Assembly: GCA_964019415.1 (NCBI GenBank) | Contig: OZ025874.1 | Coordinates: 9,400,409 to 9,464,408, forward strand | Direction: 5' to 3' | Source: Ianthella basta | Lineage: Eukaryota > Porifera > Demospongiae > Verongiida > Ianthellidae | DNA length: 64,000 nt | Part shown: piece by piece, positions 1 through 14,699 of the stretch | How positions within the stretch are numbered: the first letter of the stretch is position 1 | Layout: each line of letters starts with the position of its first letter | Notes under the pieces: generated by a model | The model's input: only the letters and a program-made list of their open reading frames with translations | Databases searched by the model: none | What the model was told of the DNA's origin: nothing | Translations under genes and position numbers: made by a program

Positions 1-3000
1 CAAGGTAAGTTTAGGCAAGATTTGGCAAGATATGACAAGGTAAGATTAGGCAAGATTTGGCAAGATATGACAAGGTAATATTTGGCAAGATTTGGCAAGA
101 TATGACAAGGTAAGATTAAGCAAGATTAGGTAAGATATGACAAGGTAAGTTTAGGCAAGATTTGGTAAGATATGAAGGTAAGATTTGGCAAGAGTAGGCA
201 AGATATGACAAGATAAGATTTGGCAAGATTTTGCAAGATTGGCGAGATATGACAAAGTAAGATTTGGTAAGATTTGGCAAGATATGACAAAGGTAAGATT
301 AAGCAAGATTTGGCAAGATATGAAAAAGTAAGATTAGGCAAGATTTGGCAGGATATGATAAGTTAAAGGTAAGACTTGGCAAGATTTGGCAAGATATGAC
401 AAGGTAAGATTAGGCAAGATTTGGCAAGATATGACAAGGTAAGATTTGGCAAGATTAGGCAAGATATGACAAGGTAATATTTGGTAAGATTTGGCAAGAT
501 TTGGCAAGATATGAAGGAAAGATTAAAAGCAAGATTTGGTAAGATATGACAAGGTAAGAATTGGAAAGATTTGGCAAGATATGACAAGGTAAGATTAGGC
601 AAGATTTGGCAAGATATGACAAGGTAAGATTAAGCAAGATTTGGCAAGATATGAAAAAGTAAGATTAGGCAAGATTTGGCAAAATATGACATGGTAAGAT
701 TTGGCAAGATTTGGTAAGATATGACAGGGTAAGATTTGGCAAGATTTGGCGAGATATGACAAGGTAAGATTAGGCAAGATTTGGCAACATATGACAATGT
801 AAGATTTGGCAAGATTTGGCGAGATATGACAAGTTAAGATTTGGCATGATTTGGCAAGATATGACAAGGTAAGATTAGTCAAGATTTGGCAAGATATGAA
901 AAAGTAAGAATAGGCAAGATTTGGCAAAATATGACAACTTAAAGGTAAGGCTTGGCAAGATTTGGCAAGATATGACATGGTAAGATCAGGCAAGATTTGG
1001 CAAGATAAGACAAGGTAAGATTTGGCAAGTTTAGGCAAGATATGACAAGGTAAGATTTAAGAAGATTTGGCAAGATATGACAAGGTAAGATTCGGCAAGA
1101 TTTGGCAAGATATGACAAGGTAAGATTTGGCAAGATTAGGCAAGATATGACAAGGTAAGATTAGGCAAGATTTGGTAAGATATGCCAAGGTAAGATTTGG
1201 CAAGATTTGGCAAGATATGACAAGGTAATATTTGGCAAGATTTGGCAAGATATGACAAGATAAGATTTGGTAAGATTTGGCAACATATGACAAGGTAAGA
1301 TTAAGCAAGATTTGGTAAGATATGACAAGGTAAGATTTGGCAAGATTTGGCAAGATATGACATGGTAAGATTTGGCAAGATTTGGCAAGATATGACAAGG
1401 TAAGATTAAGCAAGATTTGGTAAGATATGAAAAAGTAAGATTAGGCAAGATTTGGCAAGATATTACATGGTAAGATTTGGCAAGATTTGGCAAGATATGA
1501 CAAGGTAAGATTTGGCAAGATTAGGCAAGATATGACAAGGTAAGATTAGGCAAGATTTGGTAAGATATGCTAAGGTAAGATTTGGCAAGATTTGGCAAGA
1601 TATGACAAGGTAATATTTGGCAAGATTTGGCAAGATATGACAAAATAAGATTTGGAAAGATTTGGCAAATATGACAAGGTAAGATTAAGCAAGATTTGGT
1701 AAGATATGACAAGGTAAGATTTGGCAAGATTTGGCAAGATATGACAAGGTAAGATTTGGCAAGATTTGGCTTGATATGAGAAGGTAAGATTAAGCAAGAT
1801 TAGGCAAGATATGAAAAAGTAAGATTAGGCAAGATTTGGCAAGAAATTACATGGTAAGATTTGGCAAGATATGACAAGGTAAGATTAAGCAAGATTTGGC
1901 AAGATATGACAAGGTAAGATTAGGCAAGATTTGGCAAGATATGACAAGGTAATATTTGGTAAGATTAGGCAAGATATGACAAGGTAAGATTAAGCAAGTT
2001 TTGGCGAGATATGACAAAGTAAGATTTGGCAAGATTTGGCAAGATATGACAAGGTAAGATTAGGCAAGATTTGGCAAGATATGACAATGTAAGATTTGGC
2101 AAGATTTGGCGAGATATGACAAAGTAAGATTTGGCAAGATTTGGCAAGATATGACAAGGTAAGATTAGGCAAGATTTGGCAAGATATGACAAGGTAAGAT
2201 TAAGCAAGATTTGGCAAGATATGAAAAAGTAAGATTAGGCAAGATTTGGCAAAGTATGACATGGTAAGATTTGGCAAGATTTGGCAAGATATGACAAGGT
2301 AATATTTGGCACGATTTGGCAAGATATGACAATGTAAGATTTGGCAAGAATTGGCGAGATATGACAAGGTAAGATTTGGCAAAATTTGGCAAGATATGAC
2401 AAGGTAAGATTAGTCAAGATTTGGCAAGATATGACAACTTAAAGGTAAGGCTTGGCAAGATTTGGCAAGATATGACAAGGTAAGATCAGGCAAGATTTGG
2501 CAAGATATGACAAGGTAAGATTTGACAAGATTAGGCAAGATATGACAAGGTAAGATTCGGCAAGATTTGGCAAGATATGACAAGGTAAGATTAGCCAAGA
2601 TTTGGTAAGATATGCCAAGGTAAGATTTGGCAAGATTTGGCAAGATATGACAAGGTAGTATTTGGCAAGATTCGGCAAAATATGACAAGATAAGATTTGG
2701 CAAGATTTGGCAAGATATGACAAGGTAAGATTAAGCAAGATTGGTAAGATATGACAAGGTAAGATTTGGCAAGATTTGGCAAGATATGACATGGTAAGAT
2801 TATGCAAGATTTGGCAAGATATGAAAAAGTAAGATTAGGTAAGATTTGGCAAGATATTACATGGTAAGATTTGGCAAGATTTGGCAAGATATGACAAGAT
2901 AAGATTTGGCAAGATTTGGCAAGATATGACAAGGTAAGATTAAGCAAAATTAGGCAAGCTATGACAAGGTAAGTTTAGGCAAAATTTGGTAAGATATGAA

Positions 3001-3529
3001 GGTAAGATTTGGCAAGAGTAGGCAAGATATGACAAGGTAAGATTTGGCAAGATTTGGCAAGATTTGGCAAGATATGATAAGTTAAAGGTAAGACTTGGCA
3101 AGATTTGGCAAGATATGACAAGGTAAGATCAGGCAAGATTTGGCAAGATATGACAAGGTAAGATTTGGCAAGATTAGGTAAGATATGACAAGGTAATATT
3201 TGGCAAGATTTGGCAAGATATGACAAGATAAGATTTGGCAAGATTTGGCAAGATTTGAAGGTAAGATTATCAGTAAGATTTGGTAAGATATGACAAGGTA
3301 AGAATTGGAAAGATTTGGTAAGATATGACAGGGTAAGATTTGGCAAGATTTGGCTAGATATGACAAGGTAAGATTAAGCAAGATTTGGCAAGATATGAAA
3401 AAGTAAGATTAGGCAAGATTCGGTAAAATATGACATGGAAAGATTTGGCAAGATTTGGCAAGATATGATAAGGTAAGATTTGGCAAGATTTGGCAAGATA
3501 CGACAAGGTAAGATCAGGCAAGATTTGGC

Positions 3530-6500
3530 AAGATATGACAATGTAAGATTTGGCAAGAATTGGCGAGATATGACAAGGTAAGATTTGGCAAGATTTGGCA
3601 AGATATGACAAAATAAGATTAGGCAAGATTTGGCAAGATATGACAAGGTAAGATTAGTCAAGATTTGGCAAGATATGAGAAAGTAAGAATAGGCAAGATT
3701 TGGCCAGATATGACAACTTAAAGGTAAGGCTTGGCAAGATTTGGCAAGATATGACAAGGTAAGATCAGGCAAGATTTGGCAAGATATGACAAGGTAAGAT
3801 TTGGCAAGATTAGGCAAGATATGACAAGGTAAGATTTGGCAAGATTTGGCAAGATATGACAAGGTAAGATTTGGGAAGATTTGGCGAGATATGACAAGGT
3901 AAGATTCGGCAAGATTTGGCAAGATATGACAAGGTAAGATTAGGCCAGATTTGGTAAGATATGCCAAGGTAAGATTCGGCAAGATTTGACAAGATATGAC
4001 AAGGTAATATTTGGCAAGATTTTGGCAAGATATGACAAGATAAGATTTGGCAAGATTTGACAAGATATGACAAGGTAAGATTAAGCAAGATTTGGTAAGA
4101 TATGACAAGGTAAGTTTAGGCAAGATTTGGTAAGATATGAAGGTAAGATTTGGCAAGAGTAGGCAAGATATGACAAGATAAGATTTGGCAAGATTTTGCA
4201 AGATTGGCGAGATATGACAAAGTAAGATTTGGTAAGATTTGGCAAGATATGACAAAGGAAAGATTAAGCAAGATTTGGCAAGATATGAAAAAGTAAGATT
4301 TAGTAAGATTTGGCAGGATATGATAAGTTAAAGGTAAGACTTGGCAAGATTTGGCAAGATATGACAAGGTAAGATCAGGCAAGATTTGGCAAGATATGAC
4401 AAGGTAAGATTTGGCAAGATTAGGCAAGATATGACAAGGTAATATTTGGTAAGATTTGGCAAGATTTGGCAAGATATGAAGGAAAGATTAAAAGCAAGAT
4501 TTGGTAAGATATGACAAGGTAAGAATTGGAAAGATTTGGCAAGATATGACAAGGTAAGATTAGGCAAGATTTGGCAAGATATGACAAGGTAAGATTAAGC
4601 AAGATTTGGCAAGATATGACAAGGTAAGATTTGGCAAGATTTGGCGAGATATGACAAGGTAAGATTAGGCAAGATTTGGCAAGATATGACAATGTAAGAT
4701 TTGGCAAGATTTGGCGAGATATGACAAGGTAAGATTTGGCATGATTTGGCAAGATATGACAAGGTATATAAGATTAGTCAAGATTTGGCAAGATATGAAA
4801 AAGTAAGAATAGGCAAGATTTGGCAAAATATGACAACTTAAAGGTAAGGCTTGGCAAGATTTGGCAAGATATGACATGGTAAGATCAGGCAAGATTTGGC
4901 AAGATAAGGCAAGGTAAGATTTGGCAAGTTTAGGCAAGATATGACAAGGTAAGATTTGGGAAGATTTGGCAAGATATGACAAGGTAAGATTCGGCAAGAT
5001 TTGGCAAGATATGACAAGGTAAGATTTGGCAAGATTAGGCAAGATATGACAAGGTAAGATTTGGCAAGATTTGGTAAGATATGCCAAGGTAAGATTTGGC
5101 AAGATTTGGCAAGATATGACAAGGTAATATTTGGCAAGATTTGGCAAGATATGACAAGATAAGATTTGGCAAGATTTGGCAACATATGACAAGGTAAGAT
5201 TAAGCAAGATTTGGTAAGATATGACAAGGTAAGATTTGGCAAGATTTGGCAAGATATGACATGGTAAGATTATGCAAGATTTGGCAAGATATGAAAAAGT
5301 AAGATTAGGCAAGATTTGGCAAGATATTACATGGTAAGATTTGGCAAGATTTGGCAAGATATGACAAGATAATATTTGGCAAGATTTGGCAAGATATGAC
5401 AAGGTAAGATTAGGCAAGATTTGGCAAGATATGACAAGGTAATATTTGGTAAGATTTGGCAAGATATGACAAGGTAAGATTAAGCAAAATTAGGCAAGCT
5501 ATGACAAGGTAAGTTTAGGCAAAATTTGGTAAGATATGAAGGTAAGATTTGGCAAGAGTAGGCAAGATATGACAAGGTAAGATTTGGCAAGATTTGGCAA
5601 GATATGACAATGTAAGATTAGGCAAGAATTGGCGAGATATGACAAGGTAAGATTTGGCAAGATTTGGCAAGATATGACAAAATAAGATTAGGCAAGATTT
5701 GGCAAGATATGACAAGGTAAGATTAGTCAAGATTTGGCAAGAAATGAGAAAGTAAGAATAGGCAAGATTTGGCCAGATATGACAACTTAAAGGTAAGGCT
5801 TGGCAAGATTTGGCAAGATAAGACAAGGTAAGATCAGGCAAGATTTGGCAAGATATGACAAGGTAAGATTTGGCAAGATTAGGCAAGATATGACAAGGTA
5901 AGATTTGGCAAGATTTGGCAAGATATGACAAGGTAAGATTTGGCAAGATTTGGCAAGATATGACAAGGTAAGATTCGGCAAGATTTGGCAAGATATGACA
6001 AGGTAAGATTAGGCAAGATTTGGTAAGATATGCCAAGGTAAGATTCGGCAAGATTTGACAAGATATGACAAGGTAATATTTGGCAAGATTTTGGCAAGAT
6101 ATGACAAGATAAGATTTGGCAAGATTTGGCAAGATATGACAAGGTAAGATTAAGCAAGATTTGGTAAGATATGACAAGGTAAGTTTAGGCAAGATTTGGT
6201 AAGATATGAAGGTAAGATTTGGCAAGAGTAGGCAAGATATGACAAGATAAGATTTGGCAAGATTTTGCAAGATTGGCGAGATATGACAAAGTAAGATTTG
6301 GTAAGATTTGGCAAGATATGACAAAGGAAAGATTAAGCAAGATTTGGCAAGATATGAAAAAGTAAGATTTAGCAAGATTTGGCAAGATATGACAAAGTAA
6401 GACTTGGCAAGATTTGGCAAGATATGACAAGGTAAGATTAGGCAAGATTTGGCAAGATATGACAAGGTAAGATTAGGCAAGATTAGGCAAGATATGACAA

Positions 6501-7700
6501 GGTAATATTTGGTAAGATTTGGCAAGATTTGGCAAGATATGAAGGAAAGATTAAAAGCAAGATTTGGTAAGATATGACAAGGTAAGAATTGGAAAGATTT
6601 GGCAAGATATGACAAGGTAAGATTAGGCAAGATTTGGCAAGATATGACAAGGTAAGATTAAGCAAGATTTGGCAAGATAGGAAAAAGTAAGATTAGGCAA
6701 GATTTGGCAAAATATGACATGGTAAGATTTGGCAAGATTTGGTAAGATATGACAATGTAAGATTTGGCAAGATTTGGCGAGATATGACAAGGTAAGATTA
6801 GGCAAGATTTGGCAAGATATGACAATGTAAGATTTGGCAAGATTTGGCGAGATATGAAAAGGTAAGATTTGGCATGATTTGGCAAGATATGACAAGGTAA
6901 GATTAGTCAAGATTTGGCAAGATATGAAAAAGTAAGAATAGGCAAGATTTGGCAAAATATGACAACTTAAAGGTAAGGCTTGGCAAGATTTGGCAAGATA
7001 TGACATGGTAAGATCAGGCAAGATTTGGCAAGATAAGACAAGGTAAGATTTGGCAAGTTTAGGTAAGATATGACAAGGTAAGATTTGGGAAGATTTGGCA
7101 AGATATGACAAGGTAAGATTCGGCAAGATTTGGCAAGATATGATGAGGTAAGATTTGGCAAGATTAGGCAAGATATGACAAGGTAAGATTTGGCAAGATT
7201 TGGTAAGATATGCCAAGGTAAGATTTGGCAAGATTTGGCAAGATATGACAAGGTAATATTTGGCAAGATTTGGCAAGATATGACAAGATAAGATTTGGCA
7301 AGATTTGGCAACATATGACAAGGTAAGATTAAGCAAGATTTGGTAAGATATGACAAGGTAAGATTTGGCAAGATTTGGCAAGATATGACATGGTAAGATT
7401 ATGCAAGATATGACAAGGTAAGATTAAGCAAGATTTGGCAAGATATAAAAAGTAAGATTAGGCAAGATTTGGCAAGATATTACATGGTAAGATTTGGCAA
7501 GATTTGGCAAGATATGACAAGATAAGATTTGGCAAGATTTGGCAAGATATGAAGGTAAGATTATCAGTAAGATTTGGTTAGATATGACAAGGTAAGAATT
7601 GGAAAGATTTGGTAAGATATGACAAGGTAAGATTTGGCAAGATTTGGCTAGATATGACAAGGTAAGATTAAGCAAGATTTGGCAAGATATGAAAAAGTAA
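3530..7700 (+). repeat. Higher-order repeat dimer, about 2.07-2.13 kb period
   Basis: Landmark variants recur at a fixed offset. The stretch with GAAGG followed by GGCAAGAGTAGGC occurs near 4,138 and 6,206, and other variant strings at 3,718/5,787 and 3,810/5,879, all 2,068-2,069 bp apart. Further right the offset grows to 2,129 bp (4,838/6,967), so one copy has gained about 60 bp. A partial third copy lies at about 120-1,500, offset 3,965-3,968 bp from the 4.1-5.4 kb region. Boundaries are read by eye and approximate. Confidence 0.7.
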
Positions 7701-9639
7701 GATTAGGCAAGATTCGGTAAAATATGACATGGAAAGATTTGGCAAGATTTGGCAAGATATGACAAGGTAAGATTTGGCAAGATTTGGCAAGATTTGGCAA
7801 GATACGACAAGGTAAGATTAGGCAAGATTTGGCAAGATATGACAATGTAAGATTTGGCAAGAATTGGCGAGATATGACAAGGTAAGATTTGGCAAGATTT
7901 GGCAAGATATGACAAAATAAGATTAGGCAAGATTTGGCAAGATATGACAAGGTAAGATTAGTCAAGATTTGGCAAGATATGACAAGGTAAGATTAGGCAA
8001 GATTAGGCAAGATATGACAAGGTAAGATTTGGGAAGATTTGGCGAGATATGACAAGGTAAGATTAAGCAAGATTTGGCAAGATATGAACAAGTAAGATTA
8101 GGCAAGATTTGGCAAGATATGACAAGGTAAGATTTGGCAAGATTTGGCAAGATATGACAAGGTAAGATTAGGCAAGATTTGGCAAGATATGACAAGGTAA
8201 TATTTGGTAAGATTTGGCAAGATATGACAAGGTAAGATTAAGCAAGTTTAGGCAAGACATGACAAGGTAAGTTTAGGCAAAATTTGGTAAGATATGAAGG
8301 TAAGATTTGGCAAGAGTAGGCAAGATATGACAAGGTAAGATTTGGCAAGATTTGGCAAGATTTGCCGAGATATGACAAAGTAAGATTTGGCAAGATTTGG
8401 CAAGATATGACAAGGTAAGATTAAGCAAGATTTGGAAGATATGAAAAATTAAGATTAGGCAAGATTTGGCAAAATATGACATGGTAAGGTTTGGCAAGAT
8501 TTGGCAAGATATGACCAGGTAAGATTAAGCAAGATTTGGCAAGATATGAAAAAGTAAAATTAGGCAAGATTTGGCAAAGTATATATGACATGGTAAGATT
8601 TGGCAAGATTTGGCAAGATATGACAAGGTAAGATTTGGCAAGATTTGGCAAGATATGACAAGATAATATTTGGTAAGATTTGGCAAGATATGACAATGTA
8701 AGATTTGGTAAGATTTGGCAAGATATGACAAGGTAAGATTCGGCAAGATTTGGCAAGATATGACAAGGTAAGATTAGCCAAGATTTGGTAAGATATGCCA
8801 AGGTAAGATTTGGCAAGATTTGGCAAGATATGACAAGGTAATATTTGGCAAGATTGGTAAGATATGACTAGGTAAGATTTGGCAAGATTTGGCAAGATAT
8901 GACATGGTAAGATTATGCAAGATTTGGCAAGATATGAAAAAGTAAGATTAGGCAAGATTTGGCAAGATATTACATGGTAAGATTTGGCAAGATTTGGCAA
9001 GATATGACAAGATAAGATTTGGCAAGATTTGGCAAGATATGACAAGGTAAGATTAGGCAAGATTTGGCAAGATATGACAAGGTAATATTTGGTAAGATTT
9101 GGCAAGATATGACAAGGTAAGATTAAGCAAAATTAGGCAAGCTATGACAAGGTAAGTTTAGGCAAAATTTGGCAAAATTTGGTAAGATATGAAGGTAAGA
9201 TTTGGCAAGAGTAGGCAAGATATGACAAGGTAAGATTTGGCAAGATTTGGCAAGATTTGGCGAGATATGACAAAGTAAGATTTGGCAAGATTTGGCAAGA
9301 TATGACAAGGTAAGATTAAGCAACATTTGGCAAGATATGAAAAAGTAAGATTTGGCAAGATTTGGCAAGATATGATAAGGTAAGATTTGGCAAGACTTGG
9401 CAAGATATGACAAGGTAAGATTAAGCAAGATTTGGTAAGATATGACAAGGTAAGATTTGGCAAGATTTGGCTAGATATGTCAAGGTAAAATTAAGCAAGA
9501 TTTGGCAAGATATGAAAAAGTAGGATTAGGCAAGATTTGGTGAAATATGACATGGTAAGATTTGGCAAGATTTGGCAAGATATGACAAGGTAAGATTTGG
9601 CAAGATTTGGCAAGATACGACAAGGTAAGATTATGAAAG

Positions 9640-12600
9640 ATTTGGCAAGATATGACAATGTAAGATTTGGCAAGATTTGGCGAGATATGACAAGGTAAGA
9701 TTTGGCAAGATTTGGCAAGATATGACAAGGTAAGATTAGGCAAGATTTGGCAAGATATGACAAGGTAAGATTAGTCAAGATTTGGCAAGATATGAAAAAG
9801 TAAGAATAGGCAAGATTTGGCCAGATATGACAACTTAAAGGTAAGGCTTGGCAAGATTTGGCAAGATATGACAAGGTAAGATCAAGCAAGATTTGGCAAG
9901 ATATGACAAGGTAAGATCAGTCAAGATTTGGCAAGATATGACAAGGTAAGATTTTGCAAGATTAGGCAAGATATGACTAGGTAAGATTTGGCAAGATTTG
10001 GCAAGATATGACAAGGTAAGATTAAGCAAGATTTGGCAAGATATGAAAAAGTAAGATTAGGCAAGATTTGGCAAGATATGAGAAGGTAAGATTAGGCAAG
10101 ATTTGGCAAGATATGACAAGGTAAGATTAGGCAAGATTTGGCAAGATATGACAAGGTAATATTTGGTAAGATTTGGCAAGATATGACAAGGTAAGATTAA
10201 GCAAGTTTAGGCAAGATATGACAAGGTAAGTTTAGGCTAAATTTGGTAAGATATGAAGGTAAGATTTGGCAAGAGTAGGGAAGATATGACAAGGTAAGAT
10301 TTGGCAAGATTTTGCAAGATTTGGCGAGATATAACAAAGTAAGATTTGGCAAGATTTGGCAAGATATGACAAGGTAAGATTAAGCAAGATTTGGCAAGAT
10401 ATGAAAAAGTAAGATTCGGCAAGATTTGGTAAAATATGACATGGTAAGATTTGGCAAGATTTGGCAAGATATGACAAGATAAGATTTGGCAAGATTTGGC
10501 AAGATATGACAAGGTAAGATTAGGCAAGATTTGGCAAGATATGACAATGTAAGATTTGGCAAGATTTGGCGAGATATGACAAAGTAAGATTTGGCAAAAT
10601 TTGGCAAGATATGACAAGGTAAGATTAGTCAAGATTTGGCAAGATATGAAAAAGTAAGAATAGGCCAGATTTGGCAAAATATGACAACTTAAAGGAAAGG
10701 CTTGGCAAGATTTGGCAAGATATGACAAGGTAAGATCAGGCAAGATTTGGCAAGATGTGACAAGGTAAGATTTGACAAGATTAGGCAAGATATGACAAGG
10801 TAAGATTTGGGAAGATTTGGCAAGATATGACAAGGTAGGATTCGGCAAGATTTGGCAAGAAATGACAAGGTAAGATTAGGCAAGATTTGGTAAGATATGC
10901 CAAGGTAAGATTAGGCAAGATTTGGCAAGATATGACAAGGTAATATTTGGCAAGATTTTGGCAAGATATGACAAGATAAGATTTGGCAAGATTTGACAAG
11001 ATATGACAAGGTAAGTTTAAGCAAGATTTGGTAAGATATGACAAGGTAAGATTAGGCAAGATTTGGCAAGATATGACAAGGTAAGATTATGCAAGATTTG
11101 GCAAGATATGAAAAAGTAAGATTAGGCAAGATTTGGCAAGATACTATAAGGTAAGATTTGGCAGGATTTGGCAAGATGTGACAAGATAAGATTTGGCAAG
11201 ATTTGGCAAGATATGACAAGGTAAGATTAGGCAAGATTTGGCAAGATATGACAATGTAAGATTTGGCAAGATTTGGCGAGATATGACAAGGTAAGATTTG
11301 GCAAGATTTGGCAAGATATGACAAGGTAAGATTAGGCAAGATTTGGCAAGATATGACAAGGTAAGATTAGTCAAGATTTGGCAAGATATGAAAAAGTAAG
11401 AATAGGCAAGATTTGGCCAGATATGACAACTTAAAGGTAAGGCTTGGCAAGATTTGGCAAGATATGACAAGGTAAGATCAAGCAAGATTTGGCAAGATAT
11501 GACAAGGTAAGATCAGTCAAGATTTGGCAAAATATGACAAGGTAAGATTTGGCAAGATTAGGCAAGATATGACAAGGTAAGATTAGGCAAGATTTGGCAA
11601 GATATGACAAGGTAAGATTAAGCAAGATTTGGCAAGATATGAAAAAGTAAGATTAGGCAAGATTTGGCAAGATATGAGAAGGTAAGATTAGGCAAGATTT
11701 GGCAAGATATGACAAGGTAAGATTAGGCAAGATTTGGCAAGATATGACAAGGTAATATTTGGTAAGATTTGGCAAGATATGACAAGGTAAGATTAAGCAA
11801 GTTTAGGCAAGATATGACAAGGTAAGTTTAGGCTAAATTTGGTAAGATATGAAGGTAAGATTTGGCAAGAGTAGGGAAGATATGACAAGGTAAGATTTGG
11901 CAAGATTTTGCAAGATTTGGCGAGATATAACAAAGTAAGATTTGGCAAGATTTGGCAAGATATGACAAGGTAAGATTAAGCAAGATATGGCAAGATATGA
12001 AAAAGTAAGATTCGGCAAGATTTGGTAAAATATGACATGGTAAGATTTGGCAAGATTTGGCAAGATATGACAAGATAAGATTTGGCAAGATTTGGCAAGA
12101 TATGACAAGGTAAGATTAGGCAAGATTTGGCAAGATATGACAATGTAAGATTTGGCAAGATTTGGCGAGATATGACAAGGTAAGATTTGGCAAAATTTGG
12201 CAAGATATGACAAGGTAAGATTAGTCAAGATTTGGCAAGATATGAAAAAGTAAGAATAGGCAAGATTTGGCAAAATATGACAACTTAAAGGTAAGGCTTG
12301 GCAAGATTTGGCAAGATATGACAAGGTAAGATCAGGCAAGATTTGGCAAGATGTGACAAGGTAAGATTTGACAAGATTAGGCAAGATATGACAAGGTAAG
12401 ATTTGGGAAGATTTGGCAAGATATGACAAGGTAGGATTCGGCAAGATTTGGCAAGAAATGACAAGGTAAGATTAGGCAAGATTTGGTAAGATATGCCAAG
12501 GTAAGATTAGGCAAGATTTGGCAAAATATGACAAGGTAATATTTGGCAAGATTTTGGCAAGATATGACAAGATAAGATTTGGCAAGATTTGACAAGATAT

Positions 12601-12830
12601 GACAAGGTAAGTTTAAGCAAGATTTGGTAAGATATGACAAGGTAAGATTAGGCAAGATTTGGCAAGATATGACATGGTAAGATTAAGCAAGATTTGGCAA
12701 GATATGAAAAAGTAAGATTAGGCAAGATTTGGCAAGATATTATAAGGTAAGATTTGGCAAGATTTGGCAAGATATGACAAGATAAGATTTGGCAAGATTT
12801 GGCAAGATATGACAAGGTAAGATTAGGCAA
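9640..12830 (+). repeat. Higher-order repeat dimer, 1,596-bp period
   Basis: Two adjacent copies in which successive variant units match at a constant 1,596-bp offset (9,835/11,431; 10,232/11,828; 10,380/11,976; 10,689/12,285; 10,781/12,377). Only scattered single-base differences are seen between the copies. The constant offset over the whole copy shows a block duplication of about 45 units rather than unit-by-unit turnover. Confidence 0.85.
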
Positions 12831-14699
12831 GATTTGGCAAGATATGACAAGGTAATATTTGGTAAGATTTGGCAAGATATGACAAGCTAAGATTAAGCAA
12901 GATTAGGCAAGCTATGACAAGGTAAGTTTAGGCAAAATTTGGTAAGATATGAAGGTAAGATTTGGCAAGATTTGATAAGATATGACAAGGTAAGATTTGG
13001 CAAGATTAAGCAAGATTTGGCGAGATATGACAAAGTAAGATTTGGCAAGATTTGGTAAGATATGACAAAGTAAGATTAAGCAAGATTTGGCAAGATAAGA
13101 CAAGGTAAGATTTGACAAGATTAGGCAAGATATGACAAGGAAAGATTAGGCAAGATTTGGTAAGATATGCCAAGGTAAGATTTGGCAAGATTTGGCAAGA
13201 TATGACAAGGTAATATTTGGCAAGATTCTGCAAGATATGCCAAAATAAGATTTGGAAAGATTTGGCAAATATGACAAGGTAAGATTAAGCAAGATTTGGT
13301 AAGATATGACAAGGTAAGATTTGGCAAGATTTGGCAAGATATGCTAAGGTAAGATTTGGCAAGATTTGGCTTGATATGAGAAGGTAAGATTAAGCAAGAT
13401 TTGGCAAGATATGAAAAAGTAAGATTAGGCAAGATTTGGCAAGAAATTACATGGTAAGATTTGGCAAGATATGACAAGGTAAGATTAAGCAAGATTTGGC
13501 AAGATATGACAAGGTAAGATTTGGCAAGATTTGGCAAGATATGACAAGGTAATATTTGGTAAGATTTGGCAAGATATGACAAGGTAAGATTAAGCAAGTT
13601 TAGGCAAGATATGACAAGGTAAGTTTAGGAAAAACTTGGTAAGATATGAAGGTAAGATTTGGCAAGAGTAGGGAAGATATGACAAGGTAAGATTTGGCAA
13701 GATTAGGCAAGATTTGGCGAGATATGACAATGTAAGATTTGGCAAGATTTGGCAAGATATGACAAGGTAAGATTAAGCAAGATTTGGCAAGATATGAAAA
13801 AGTAAGATTAGTCAAGATTTGGCAAAGTATGACAAAGTAAGATTTGGCAAGATTTGGCAAGATATGACAAGGTAAGATTTGGCAAGATTTGGCAAGATAT
13901 GACAAGGTAAGATTCGGCAAGATTTGGCAAGATATGACAATGAAAGATTTGGCAAGAATTGGCGAGATATGACAAGGTAAGATTTGGCAAAATTTGGCAA
14001 GATATGACAAGGTAATATTAGTCAAGATTTGGCAAGATATGACAACTTAAATGTAAGGCTTGGCAAGATTTTGCAAGATATGACTAGGTAAGATCAGGAA
14101 AGATTTGGCAAGGTATGACAAGGTAAGATTTGACAAGATTAGGCAAGATATGACAAGGTAAGATTTGGCAAGATTTGGCAAGATATGACAAGGTAAGATT
14201 CGGCAAGATTTGGCACGATATGACAAGGTAAGATTAGGCAAGATTTGGTAAGATATGCCAAGGTAAGATTTAACAAGATTTGGCAAGATATGACAAGGTA
14301 ATATTTGGCCAGATTTGGCAAGATATGACAAGATAAGATTTGGCAAGATTTGGCAAGATATGACAAGGTAAGATTAAGCAAGATTTGGTAAGATATGACA
14401 AGGTAAGATTACGCAAGATTTGGCAAGATATGACATGGTAAGATTATGCAAGATTTGGCAAGATATGAAAAAGTAAGATTAGGCAAGATTTGGCAAGATA
14501 TTACATGATAAGATTTGGCAAGATTTGGCAAGATATGACAAGATAAGATCAGGCAAGATTTGGCAAGATATGACAAGGTAAGATTAGGCAAGATTTGGCA
14601 AGATATGACAAGGTAATATTTGGTAAGATTTGGCAAGATATGACAAGGTAAGATTAAGCAAGATTAGGCAAGCTATGACAAGGTAAGATTAAGCAAGAT

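Noticed and set aside
5515..6630. 371-codon minus-strand open frame, and about 250 similar ones across the array
   Set aside because: They are satellite translations with a 35-residue period in all three frames. The minus strand of the unit simply lacks stops; there is no start context, no conserved frame and no domain.
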